A stretch of 64,000 bases of DNA from Phycomyces blakesleeanus NRRL 1555(-) (GCF_001638985.1 NW_017265138.1:1178001-1242000); one strand, 5' to 3'. Positions 23,499 through 34,984 are shown, counted from the stretch's first letter. Numbers and translations are program-made. The notes: a model not told the origin generated them from the sequence alone.

Positions 23499-23523
23499 AT
23501 AAAATTACCCTATTTTTCCAGTG
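23497..23523 (-). repeat. E3 right terminal inverted repeat
   Basis: On minus, CACTGGAAAAATAGGGTAAT and onward. Pairs with 10292-10318. Confidence 0.7.
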
Positions 23524-24117
23524 TACTATATTTGGTTATTAGAGTGTATTTACTGCTTAACTAGTGTTGGCATTACAATTATATCATCAAGTCATAAATC
23601 GTACTTCTTTAGCTCTTAGCTATTCTTTTCTCTTTTATACTAGAGCTTTAGGATTTCCTACTAAATTAGTTCCATATCGATCTGACACAGTTTACTTGGC
23701 AGTATGATATAATTATCTTAACAATCTTTAAGATATTATCTACAGTACTAACTGTAATAATTATTGGGCTGATTACTTAATCGTTTATATATATTTTATA
23801 CTAATAAGATGATAGCTACTACGCTATCCCAATATGAATATGTTCTTATATGTGATAAATCCAACATCTGAGTGTCTGGATCACCACATAAAGATATACA
23901 AATAAATAATAATAAATAAAACATATCAATATTTAAGAAAGAAAAAAATATATAATAAATAAAAGAAATAAAAATATTTTAATAACGTTTTTTTTCTTAA
24001 CAGAAAACCAAATTTAATAACTAAAATATATTAATATAACTTCAGAAAAGATTAATAGTATTCTAAATTTATTTTAAAAATAATAATTAAATAAAAAAGT
24101 AATGTAATAAAATATTA
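23524..24117. other. spacer between E3 and T2-B
   Basis: AT-rich sequence with no recognisable gene or repeat. It ends in the TTA that forms the T2-B target duplication. Confidence 0.6.
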
Positions 24118-24447
24118 CACTACAACAAATAGGGGCGTTTTTTTGTATTTGTGACTTTGTTTTTGGCCTATAATAATTAAAAAATCACCAAAAATCCAAT
24201 TTGAAACTAGAAAATCTCTGTTTTTTGAAAAGGTTGACAAAAAGCAGATTGACTACCTAAAATTAAATCTCCTGATAGACAAAAGTACATTTTAACTACA
24301 GATTTTACATTTTTAGTAAATGTAGATTGCAATTGATGACTATTAAAAGTCAGAGGTAAAAGAGAGAAAAATATCTAAACTTTTTGCTGGGAGGATAAAA
24401 TATGTTAAGACAATTTGAAAAAAAATAATGTATTACAAGAAAAAAAA
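24118..24447. other. T2-B left end region
   Basis: Terminal repeat followed by about 300 bases without a gene, downstream of the T2 transposase stop at 24448. A TTTTTTTG-rich stretch follows the end. Confidence 0.5.
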
Positions 24448-26275
24448 TTATAAGTCTGCAAGAGAACCAAGTGACAGTTTTGGGCCGCGGTTAAGCTCTG
24501 GCCACACTACATATGTTGTTGCTGCTGTTGTTATTGTGTTTATAGTTGTGTCCAACTTCACCAAACCAACTAATTCTTTGACATCTGCCAAGTGAACTAC
24601 CATTGGCTTCATTTGCCCATTGTTGATGACTGGTATACTATTTATCAAACGAACTGCATAAACATTGACAAGGACAAGTGGCCACCTCTTTTTGTTGAGC
24701 TTGTGCTCAAAGAAAACGATGACCTTCCCAAAGAAATCCTTGTAGACTGGAGAGTAGCTTTGCCCAATGTTGCGGTTCTCATCTACCTGAACCTGAAGTC
24801 TGATGTTATGTGCCTCTCTTACACAATTATGGTCGAGTGCAGAGTCAATAACACAACCATTTACAAATGCCTTACGGCTTGTTTTAATGGCTGCTTCAAT
24901 CATACTACACTCTTCCCCCTTTGATTTGTAGAACTTTTGAAAAAGCTCTAAAAGACAAGAAATGCCTCCAAAACTATCAACAATCGTTCTGTTCCTCAAA
25001 GACCCCCAGAACTCAATGTCAGAATCAGTACCAACATTACTACCTTCTCAGTCAATTGGCCAACCAGCAGAGAGATTGTCATACTGAAGGAGAGTTGTTG
25101 CTGTTGCTGTTGCTGTTGTTGTTGTTGAATTTTCAACTCTCATTGGTCGAATCTGTGTCAAGCCAAGCATGATATTGCCAGCATTGATTCCAATTGCCGA
25201 ATTACTCTTTATTGCTTGCAAGTATTCCCCAATCGCCCTCTCAACAGATCGTGCACTATACGCTCTGGGAGGATCATACACTTTTATCATTGTGGGATAG
25301 TGCTGCAGGAGGTGCTGGTTGATCGTAAAGACCTTGAGCTGGACCTCTTCTTTAGCTAGCGAGGCTTCCAAATATGCATTCCATGTGACAAGATTTCTAA
25401 AAAAAAGATAAGTTAACACAAGTTATAAAATAATAATATTAATTATAATTAAAGCTTACATTTTGATCAAGGTTTTCTCTTCTGCTGATAACTCCCAGCT
25501 CATGAGTAGGTTGTATGTCTGCACCAGGTCAAGCAATGCCTTGCGGGCAGCTTGGTCACAGACACGCTCTGCCACAAGCGTGGGGATAACAAACAAGATG
25601 AAGTCAGCCCAGTCCACAGCCCGGAAGTATCCTGATCTTGTCGCGACATTTATCCAAGCACCGTGGAAAGACGTCGGAATACTTCTTCTAGTGGACACCA
25701 TGGCAGTGCCAATTTCTTTTTGAGCTGCAAGGGAGAGAGACAGAGGATGATCTTTTCCATACTTGCCACACACGAGCCCCCAGACCTGTTTGGCAATGCT
25801 GTGACAAATGCCGTGCATTTCATCCAATGCAAAAAAGAACGGACCAGAGAAGGAATTCAGTAATGAGAAGGGAGATTGGCCAGTTAACCCTTTTTTGCTT
25901 GATAATGCCACCTCGTCAAAGTACTTGAAGCTTTCCGGTGTGCGCATGGTGATAGTAGATGGCATTCGGAAATATTGGCCATGGCCAGAAGATTGGCCCA
26001 CAACGTGGCAGATGCGGCAGCCATCCTTACTCATATGGCCCACATGACAAGCCATCTTTCCCAGAGCTAGGATGTCCCCAGTTGTCATCAGTACATGGAC
26101 TTTTGCACAAATATCTCCATATGGTGTCTTCACAACCATTCCACTGGCTTGGAGAACCCAAAGTTCTTTCATGATTGGCTCCAAGAATGACCAGAAGTCG
26201 GCGGGTGCTTTGGGACCAGGGATGATTGCGACTTGGATCATATGGCTGCACTCATAGCAGATCATTGAGGGAAGG
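24448..26275 (-). pseudogene. T2-type TNP2 transposase, C-terminal part (T2-B)
   Basis: Resumes at LPPMICYECSH next to the TTG duplication and runs through ALDEMHGICHSIAKQVW and LLMSWELSAEEKTLIK. One intron (about 25399-25455) follows, then LEASLAKEEVQLK, PPRAYSARSVERAIGEYL and an in-frame Thr/Ala linker coded by TTGCTG-type hexamers (25085-25125). The C-terminus lies at 24999-24448. A single in-frame TGA at 25048-25050 interrupts this half; the surrounding frame continues unchanged, and CGA to TGA is the simplest origin. The 5' half lies beyond E2-B at 33069-33507. Confidence 0.75.
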
Positions 26276-26535
26276 TTGCACTAGAGAAATGACCCTGAAT
26301 ACCCTTGTGTGAAGGTTCATGGTTACATGTAGATATTTAGAGCAATTTTTCATCTCAGCATGTTTTTTGGTGTACATGTTCATAAAGTCATGTTGTAATT
26401 TTCTATTGGCTCTGATATAATAACTATCCAAGTTATTTTATCATTATTATTATTATTATTATAAAGTTTGAACAAATAAAGTAAATGTAACACTTGTTTC
26501 CCTTTTATCTTAACATTTATAACAAAATAAACACC

Positions 26536-29500
26536 ATGTCCTCTACTTCTGAACTTTATAATAAGAAGTGCTATTGCACAAAATGCAGTGATAATCAACA
26601 AGGCTACAGCTTTGTTTCTACACGAACTCTCCAGCGTCACAATATAAGAGCAAGATATGAAGACATGGAAAGAAGTGAAAGAAGTATGTTTTGTTTTTCA
26701 TTTTCATTTTCATTTTGGTTATTTTATATAATGTTTTATTTCAATAGATGTATCTGTTCAAAGAAATCTCATGGATATTGATTTTGAAAGTAAGAAACGT
26801 TAATTGTGATAAAAAGAGAAGTAAACTAAAAATTGAATTCTATATGTAGCTACATCAAACCAACAAACCGGACCCATAGAAGCAATGGACGGTCAGACCA
26901 ACTCGCCTGTTTGGGAAGGAGCCCCAATTTCTGACGATGAGGTTGCTTTTAGCAATGAGTCGAATGGCGAAAGCAGTGATGGTGATGAAAATGACAATGA
27001 CGAAGAAAGCAATGGCGGTGAAGAAAGTGAAGACAATGAAGAGAATATTGTTGAGATTGAAGTCGAAGAATTCGATACTGAAGGTCAGTCCGTGTTAATT
27101 AACTAATAAAAAAAGACTCAAAAAAATTCAAGGAAAAGAACCAAAAAAGAAAAATCTGAAAAAAGGGGGGGTGTTAATTTTTTTTGTTTTTTTTTACAAT
27201 AGATCCTTTTGCCACCCCAAATATGCCTGAAAATCCGGTACACAGGTTCATTGCTACTTTTGTGATAATGTTTGCTTCCTGCTATGTGGTCAATAAGGGC
27301 GCTGTTGTCTTGATCAAGTTCATCAACAAGCTCTTGTCGATTTACGAGCAGGATTTCCAATTGCCCGTGAGTCTTTCTGGTCTCCAAAGCATGACAGGAT
27401 TGTCAGCCATGACAAAAGGGATTAAGAGATTTGTCGTGTGTCAGGATTGCCACAAGGTGTATGAGGAAAGTGTACCTGCTCCTTTGAATTGTGATTTCGT
27501 AAAGCTTGGTGCACATACCACCTGTAATTGCAAATTAACGGTCCAATCATTGTCTGGTGGTTTGGTCGCAAAGAAGTCTTATGTATATCAGTCTCTCACA
27601 CGTGCTCTTAAAATTCTTTTCCTCCGTCCCAATTTCAAGCAAAAGATCATGCACTGGAACCAAGAATTCAAGATCACTGATACATTGTGTGATGTTTATG
27701 ATGGTGAAGCCTGGACTGATTTGAAGGACAATGACAATGAAATTTTTGTTGAGCATCCTCGTTCATTGATACTGACATTAAACATCGACTGGTTCCAGCC
27801 TTTCGATGGTACTAGCTATTCCTGCGGTGCTATCTACCTGGTGATTAACAACCTGCCTAGAAGTGAGCGGTTTAAAGCAGAAAATACAATCCTTGTTGGC
27901 CTCATGCCCAGACCAAAAGAGCCAAAATCAGAAGAGATCAATCATTATATCAAGCCATTAGTCGACAAAATGATACAGCTCTATCTTGGAATACAGATAC
28001 CCACCTACCAGCAAACAGACGGTGCAACAGTTCGTGCAGCCTTATTGATGGTTGCATGCGATATACCTGCTGCCAGAAAGACTAGTGGGTTCACCGCGCA
28101 CAACAGCACATGCGTCTGTTACAAATGCGACAATCAATTTTCTCGTCTACCAGGCACTTCTTCTGTTGATTTCCATGGATCTGATTGTGACCAGTGGCGC
28201 CATCGAAGTGATAGAGCAAACCGTGTGCATGCTGAGGAGTGGAATAGTGCGAGTACACCCTCAGAAAGGCAGCAGCTGGAGGTCGAATATGGTGTTCAAT
28301 GGTCGCAGTTGTATCATCTTGGTTACTTTGATCTAGTACATGGAACGATCATTGATGTCATGCATAATCTTTTTCTGGGAACACCAAAGAGAATGATTGA
28401 AACATGGACAAAAATCAAAAAATGAAAAACAATGATCTGCTTGCAATGCAGACAGTTGCAGCAATGATGATATTTCCCAGCAACTATACCAAGCTAAAAA
28501 CGAAGATAGGAAAGGGCTTTTCCCACATGAAAGCAGATGAGTGGAAGTCTTGGGTATTGGTGTACTCTCCCGTGCTTCTAAAACCAGTTCTTCCGTCCAA
28601 TATGTTCAATGGCTGGATGCACTATGTAAAAGCATGCCGTATACTTGTAAAGCCATCAATCAGTTTCATCGAAATAGACCAAGCACACAAATATCTACAA
28701 GAATTCTGTCAATATTGTGAAGATACATATGAACCAAAAGTCCTCACCTGCAACATGCACCTGCACCTCCATCTTCATGACACAATTCGTGATTTTGGAC
28801 CCGTGTATGGCTATTGACTCTTTGGTTTTGAGAGATACAATGGTTTGTTAAAGAATAACAAGACAAACAGAAAAGACGGGTTTGAAACAACCTATATGAC
28901 AAAATTCACTGCAGACGCATACAAAGCTGATTACGTACGAAATACGTTATCATGTCCAAGCCTCATTTCATTCCTTCCTCTTTTCGAAAAACTTACCTCT
29001 ACAACCGCACCTATAACGACCTATGCCACTTATGCTCCAACCAACCAACAACCTTTCCAACTGCAACAATTTGTAGACTCATCCTTAAGTCGAGCAGCAC
29101 CTATCAAAGGCAATGAACCACTCCCCCCATCCACCTTTCTTTTACAGTCCTTAAAAGAATCAACAATGAGTGATATTGATTATCCTCAATTGTTAGATTA
29201 TTATAAAATCGCCTATGCTATGCCCAATCTCATTTCTTACCACAATGCCAGATTGTCACAATATTTTGTAAATAACCGAATCACAAAATTGAAATCAATT
29301 GATCTCCTTGGCCAAACATATATTGGGAACAACAGTTCTGGTAAGTGTGGGTCACTCGTTCAAGCTTTCTTCCGTAGCAGCAATGGCCGAACTTCAAGCC
29401 TATATACCAGACAAATTCAGTATCTTTTTATACATTCATTTACTCTGCCTCCTCATCCAAACCACCGAGCATCAACATTACATCAAGACTAGCATGTTTT

Positions 29501-29711
29501 TGCATACATCTGATGGTATAATTCGACAAATGACAATGAACACAGAGATGAAGGTATTGCAATCTGCTTGCCAGAATTCTCTGCTGATAATTATCACAGC
29601 ATCTTGCGTGTACATCGCATACACTTAGAGGTTGCAATTGCTGTAGATGTAACTGATATGAACGAAGAAAGAATGCTGGTCATTCCTATGCCAAAAATAT
29701 ACTATGCCTGA
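26536..29711 (+). pseudogene. TNP2-type transposase, copy E2-B (broken)
   Basis: Same four-exon structure as E2-A, starting at ATG 26536 with the CxCx2Cx17H exon, then the acidic exons, the core from 27202 and the stop at 29709-29711. Compared with E2-A: a 1-bp frame loss near 28410-28423 in an A-rich run; TGG to TGA at 28815-28817; CAG to TAG at 29490-29492; CGA to TGA at 29511-29513. The catalytic-site motif reads DVMHNLFLG instead of DPMHNLFLG, and MPGPKEP has become MPRPKEP. Nearly all replacements (Arg to Cys, His or Gln; Glu to Lys; Asp to Asn; Gly to Arg) fit C-to-T or G-to-A. Confidence 0.85.
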
Positions 29712-29864
29712 AGCCTTTATGAATAATTATGCACTATGATTTTTTATGAGAATAATTAAATAAAAAACAAAGAACAAGTAATGCCTCTTTATGCATTTTT
29801 TTGGTTATTTAAAGTATAAGACGTTATGAATGAAGAAAAAAAGAACAAAAAATATAAACTTTAT

Positions 29865-31035
29865 TTAGGGCCCGTTTCTAAGAGCTCACTGAGGAAACTG
29901 TGATGCAATTGCATCAGGGACTGGTCCTTCAACGGTTTTGCCAAAAGCACATGACAGCAATTGATGGCTATTTAAGCCTAAATCGGCTACCACTTTGTTG
30001 TCAACAAGTGTGATGAAGTGGTTGTACTATATTAAAGACATTAATATTTTATTCAGTATAATACAATATAATATATTAACTAAATTAAATATTTCAACTT
30101 TCAAAAAACTAAGTACCTCATCACTTCTCCAATCTGGACGACAAAGACAAAGCCCACTATAAGAAACATGAGGCGAAGTGCCATCGTCTGACTCACCAAC
30201 AGACATAGCCTCTTCTATAATGAGACCAGAGCAATCTCTTTTCATCTCATCATCAATAGCAGTCTTGTTAGACTGATACGCTGTTTTGCGACGTTTCAAG
30301 TGCTGTTGAAAATATTAAATTAGTTTTCTTTTTTTGCTTTAAATTAATGACTTAGATAAGAATTATTCAAATAATAAATAAATAAAGTATAACTTACCTC
30401 CTTTTTGTGGCTACTCCTTCTGTTGCAAGCATTGTCTGACTTCTTTTTAGCCTGAGACTTATTAGCTGTATGCTTTCTGCTAGTGAAGTTCGTGTAGACA
30501 AAGTCACGAACATCACTTTTTCTCAGTCTTGCTCCTACGAAATTTCTTTCCAAGTAGGCAACGAGGTTTTCTGTCAACTCAGTGTTTGGCGACTGGTTGA
30601 AGTTGACAGCCGTGTTCCACCTTGGCTTGCCATTGTTGGCTTGAATTTCAGCCAAATGTTTTGACTTGAACTTAAGGTCCCACAAATGCTCCCAAAGAAG
30701 TCTCTATTGAATCTTGGTAAGTTATTAAAGATATAATTTACTATATGTATGATACATACATAGGCTTTTGTTTTGTTGACTGATTTTGCATCAGAAGCCA
30801 TGGTGAGAGAACCAGCTACATTCATTTCCATGCTCACAGAAGCAACAGCATGCACTAAAGCCATCGGCTGACTCTGCAAAACAGCAGACACAGGAGTGTT
30901 CGAAGTTTTTGCTTTGATATCAGCAACGTCTTTCATGACAGTGGTCATGTCACGACGCAAGATGGCAAGAGAGTTTGTCATCTCTCTCTCAGCAGAAGTG
31001 CGTCGAGTGGGATAGCTTTTATTTTGGTTAGACAT
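29865..31035 (-). pseudogene. CACTA accessory protein, copy E2-B
   Basis: Collinear with 14370-15540, with the same four exons. Replacements relative to E2-A include Glu to Lys, Pro to Ser, Pro to Leu, Gly to Arg, Arg to His and Arg to Cys in the basic region, and Gly to Asp in the PGWRSDE motif. TGG has become TGA at 29886-29888, removing the conserved C-terminal Trp and the last few residues. The protein could still be nearly full length, but its conserved ending is lost. Confidence 0.75.
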
Positions 31036-31517
31036 ATTCTATTAATTTAAAAATATAAGTTCAAATATGTATTAACTGTTAATGCTTTTATATTCTTTGA
31101 ACAAATTTCTATTATACACTACAATTATATTTATTATCAAACATACCAAAATAAAAGACAGAAAAAGATGGGAAGATAGAGAGAGAAAGTGTGAGTATAA
31201 GTAAGAATAATTGTAAGAGTGCGTGAGCAAGGGTGAGTAAAATTGTAGCAAAAACGTATATTTATATTTCTAAAAAAAAGGATGTCTAGTCTTGATTGAT
31301 CTTGGTTAAAAGAATATATCTAAAGTAACTTCTTGTACACACACTGTGTAAATTGATACAAAGATTGCTTTTAGATACTATACCATTATATCTATTATGC
31401 TTTTTGGATATTTTTTTTGAGTTTCATTTTTTTTAATTACCTATTTTGTTTTTTTTGTATTTTATTTACTTATTTTTTTTATTTTTCCATATTTTTCCAT
31501 ATTTTTCCTTATCGACC

Positions 31518-32208
31518 ATTTTCTTTTCTTTTCTTTCTCTTTCTGATTTTTGTTATAACTGTGAATTTTACTGGTAAGATACATTCTTCTTAAAAATACT
31601 TCTGTACAGACAACAACAAGATTAACACATTCTGTTGTCATAGATATATATATACTCTTTTAGTGTTTTACTATATTCGCAAACTTTTTTGGTAACATAT
31701 CTTCTTTTTTTTTTAAAGCAATTCTTTTCTTCAAATGTAACTAAATAATAATTATTATTTCAGTTGTCATAGATACTAGCGTGTTTTTTCCTTCTGATGT
31801 ATTCTCTTTACAATGGCCATCCGGATTAGTCCAGGTTAGTAACTATACTTCATGCCATCATCCTATAAAATTATTCTGACTTTTCTCCTTCTTTTTTATA
31901 GACAATATTGCCAAAAATATTCCCTACAATTAAACAAGACCATCAACACGGTAATATTTTATTTTTTATTTACTTTTAATATTTATATGACAGAATATAA
32001 TTTTTATTACAGATGAATGTTTATCTGCCAAACACGCAATGAATCAAGAACCTCTATCTCTTGGCGCCATCATTGACATGGTAAGACTTCTTCTTTTATT
32101 CTCTTAATATGTATGATAGTATTATTTATACTGTATATTAATATATGTTTTTTACTAAAGGTTATATCAACTCTTGACAAGTATTATCTAGGTCTACAAA
32201 TAAATTGA
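31518..32208 (+). CDS. small spliced gene of E2-B, unknown function
   Basis: The 5' exon ends at 31573; exons 31764-31834, 31902-31950, 32013-32080 and 32161-32208 (TGA). Exon lengths equal those of E2-A and all visible splice sites are kept. Two Ser to Leu changes are seen (in the second and third of these exons), again C-to-T type. No stop was introduced in the exons read. The 5' end and start codon are not determined. Confidence 0.5.
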
Positions 32209-33038
32209 CTTTCTTCAGGTACATTCATTACATATTCTGTCACCCAATTCACTCAAACTAACTTCTCTATATTATTTTCATTGTTAAAGAAATTATACTT
32301 GACGCAATGCCTCGAACTCTCAAAGTTCTATTTTTATCTTCTTCAGTCATTATATTGTATGTATCCTCAAATTAATATATCACTCACAACATGTAAATAT
32401 TTAAATACACATCTAACTTCCCTTCTATTATGTTAAATAGTATCTGTGCCAAAGATAACTACTGAATATGAGGGTTTACAAACATTATATATAAAGCACT
32501 GCTTGATTTGAGTCATATGAAGGATACCGTTGAAGACGACCTGAGGCATATAATATTATTCCAATACTATCAATCTAGAATCATTCTATTTTTTCTAATA
32601 AATACAAAAATAAAATATAATTCAAACCAATAATAATTGAATATCAAGTAATTGGGGGAGCAGATAATCTATAACCTCATAATAAAGAGTGTTAATGATT
32701 GGCTTATAAGCAATAAAATGTCCATGGTTCTAACTATTCACCCAGGGATAGTTCAACAATACACATGCGACGTAGTCCCTGATTATTAACCTTTAACATG
32801 GAAACAGATTGTATTACAGCAAAAAAACAAAGTTTGAAATAAAGTTTTCTTGGTACTCTATTATATACAAAGATATAAAATTACTATTGATCCCAACTTC
32901 ACTAGTGCTATCGAACTTTATACTTGTAGATAGCAGGTCTGTGCACATGTAACCAGATCAGCTTTGGTACCAGTGGAAATAGGCAAAACCCCACTGTAAA
33001 ATGCGGAATATTCACAATAGTATGCCTGAATATCCCGG
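32209..33038. other. E2-B subterminal region
   Basis: Collinear with 12379-13208. No gene supported. An open frame that seems to run 33433-32918 is T2 transposase reading through the insertion boundary. Confidence 0.5.
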
Positions 33039-33068
33039 TGTGTATTTATTGTTATTTTTCCAGTGTTG

Positions 33069-33507
33069 AGGTTGGTAATGTAGACAATGGTTACCAAACC
33101 TGGAACACTATGGGGAGCAAACCCATCAACAGACAGTGAAATGGCAATGTTGTTTTCACCCGAGAAAAGATGCTTCTTTGACTGGTATGCCTGTCCATCA
33201 AAGACATCGGAAATGCTGCCATCAGCCTTTTGTGTATGATGGTGGCAATACAACATCTCTTTTCTGGTGTGGTCATTGGCTAAAGCAACTGCAAGCTGTC
33301 TACCCAGAGGAAGCTGTATCATTGTGCTGGCAGGAATTGGATTCTCACCAGCATCTTGGCTTCTCTCACTAGTCTTGTAACAGGCTTTGTCACAATGTGG
33401 GCACTCTGTTTGCTGATTGTTGTTGTACAGCATACACCCATTGCGACAAATGTGATATTTCTCCTCAGTGACACCAAGAAATCAAGAAAGAAGCTTGGTA
33501 CCAACAT
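33069..33507 (-). pseudogene. T2-type TNP2 transposase, N-terminal part (T2-B)
   Basis: Encodes LGVTEEKYHICRNGCMLYN and TECPHCDKACYK, a paired-cysteine zinc finger typical of the N-terminus of Tnp2/Transposase_21 proteins. GENPIPASTMIQLPLG, SLSVDGFAPH and TNLN follow, up to the E2-B insertion point. Start codon and any upstream exon are uncertain. A TGA just upstream of the LGVTEE segment may mark a lesion or an intron. Confidence 0.65.
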
Positions 33508-33848
33508 AGGGAGTGCAAGCTCTGTATGATATCTTACTTGATCTTTATTCTTTTGAAGTATGGGTAAAAATAGAGATATTTGCTTTCAAGTCTAAACTCT
33601 TTTATAATGATTAACTTGAAGACAATAATGGCACAGTAACTTGAATATAAGCTCAGAAGAAAAAAGTAAAACATATATATATCATGTTGTCATGTAAGCA
33701 CAGTAAGCAAAATTGATATTCACTGAAACCAACCCAATAGATTCAATCTATATTGCTATGAAACTAATAATAGATAATTGAAATTTTTTTTCATTATATC
33801 TTATTTTCACAACAACATCTTTTTTCTCAGGTAAACAATATTCGCAAT

Positions 33849-34421
33849 ATGAATGACACAGATAACATCATCGAATCTTTACTCCTAGACATTCAGCTCC
33901 AGTTATCTGTCTTATGTGCCAATCAAGAACAAACTAAAATGGATATTAACAGCCTTGGAAATGAAATAATGATTAAAGGATCTCCAAAGCAAAATCTCTC
34001 TTTGTTTATTAATGTAAGTTCAACTCAAAACAGTATTGCTGAAAACTAACTTTAACTTCAATATACTTCAAGTGGGTTTATTTTCAAACCTGTGATCAAC
34101 ATTTGTAATGTCACTTTAGAATATGTTTACTAAATGATGAGTCAACATCTTGGAATCAAGATTACAGCATCCAAAAAAGCAATACTCAGGACCTGTACAA
34201 AACTTGTATGTAATGAGTTAGCCACCCTTCCTTCTGTATGAGCTCTTGGCCCTCGTCCTATGCAGGGGTCCATATCTTCATGTGATTGAACAATGATTTG
34301 CAATAAACATGCAAACATGCTTAAGAGGGTTGGTATATATTTCACCAGATGCCATCAAAATTGGGCATCCATTGCAAGAGTCAGTCATCTCTGGAAAGAC
34401 CGTCAAAGGAGGCAATTGTAA
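33849..34421 (+). pseudogene. T2 accessory gene (T2-B), two TGA stops
   Basis: ATG at 33849. The first exon encodes MNDTDNIIESLLLDIQLQLS and NQEQTKMDINSLGNEI, a probable short coiled coil, to a GTAAGT donor near 34013. A later exon reads KKAILRTCTKLVCNELATLP, then TGA (34239-34241), GPRPMQGSIS, TGA (34287-34289), then NKHANMLKRVGIYFTRCHQN and HLWKDRQRRQL, ending at the TAA 34419-34421, all in one frame. Both TGA codons could derive from CGA. It is divergent from the T2 transposase and unrelated in sequence to the E accessory family as far as I can see. Confidence 0.5.
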
Positions 34422-34489
34422 GTAACTATTCACTGCAGTGTAAAGTAGTATATTTAATATTGGAAGTATATGATGTATTTGACTGTTTA

Positions 34490-34680
34490 TAACCAATAAA
34501 AATGATGTCTAAAATATAATGTCTATCATAACAGCCAATAAAAGTGATATATAAAATGTAATTGTGTAATGTAATAACCAATAAAAATGATAAATAAAAA
34601 ATATATCCATTTGAGAAACCAATAAAAATGTATTTTTATACAATACACTACAGTGCAATTATGTCTTATCCAATAAAAAC
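34490..34680 (-). repeat. T2-B subterminal CCAATAAAAA repeats
   Basis: Inverted counterpart of 10897-11084, with five CCAATAAAA units at 40-50 base spacing. Confidence 0.7.
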
Positions 34681-34984
34681 AATGATTAAGCAAGAAATAT
34701 TTAAAAGAATCTAAATTAAAAGAATAATGAATTAGTAGTAATCAATGACATATAATATTTCAACTATACTTAAAGAAGTTTTGTCCAATTGAAAGAATAA
34801 TATTAGCAAAAGAAAAGATTATCAATATATTAATAGAATCTTAAAACTACCAGTAAGCAGAGATATATTAAAATGCACATGAACTCAGAGTTAGAAAAAA
34901 GGGGGGAGAATACAAAATGCGCCCTGGCTTCCCCTTCAGAACCACCTGTGAAACCACCTCCAAAACTCTTATTTTTTAGCGTTA

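Larger units (their letters stand above)
10292..23523. mobile_element. outer CACTA element E3 with nested insertions
   Basis: The left end reads CACTGGAAAATAGGGTAATT. The right end, on minus, reads CACTGGAAAAATAGGGTAAT. They match over about 27 bases with one indel and a few substitutions. Flanks are ATA and TAC, so there is no clear target duplication. Between the ends lie 10292-10588 (E3 5' end), truncated T2-A (10589-12351), E2-A (12352-19128), and then the rest of E3: a TNP2 fragment on plus and an accessory gene on minus. The E3 transposase N-terminal half is missing, so a deletion accompanied the nesting. Assigning the left TIR to E3 rests on TIR similarity and orientation. Confidence 0.5.
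26279..33065. mobile_element. CACTA element E2-B, inverted and mutated copy of E2-A
   Basis: 6787 bp. Left end CACTAGAGAAATGACCCT, right end on minus CACTGGAAAAATAACAAT. Target duplication TTG at 26276-26278 and 33066-33068, inside the T2-B transposase gene between codons for NLN and LPP. Gene content and exon structure equal E2-A, but transposase and accessory genes both carry stops. Confidence 0.9.
24118..34981. mobile_element. CACTA element T2-B, interrupted by E2-B
   Basis: Left end CACTACAACAAATAGGGGCG at 24118. The right end on minus reads CGCTAAAAAATAAGAG, with the second base changed from the canonical CACTA. The 3-bp duplication TTA is at 24115-24117 and 34982-34984. Without the 6.8-kb E2-B insertion and its duplication the element is about 4.07 kb. 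It holds a TNP2-type transposase on minus and an accessory gene on plus, starting back to back near 33507-33849, so their arrangement is divergent, unlike the E elements. Confidence 0.75.

Noticed and set aside
10292..23523. A single 13-kb Tc1/mariner-type element with TA duplication (TA precedes and follows the CACTGG ends)
   Set aside because: The ends resemble the E2 CACTA termini, and the internal genes are TNP2 and accessory genes. The flanking TA is likely chance in AT-rich DNA, though not excluded.
32918..33433. 171-codon gene
   Set aside because: T2 transposase N-terminus reading through the E2-B insertion boundary at 33065; not a natural protein.
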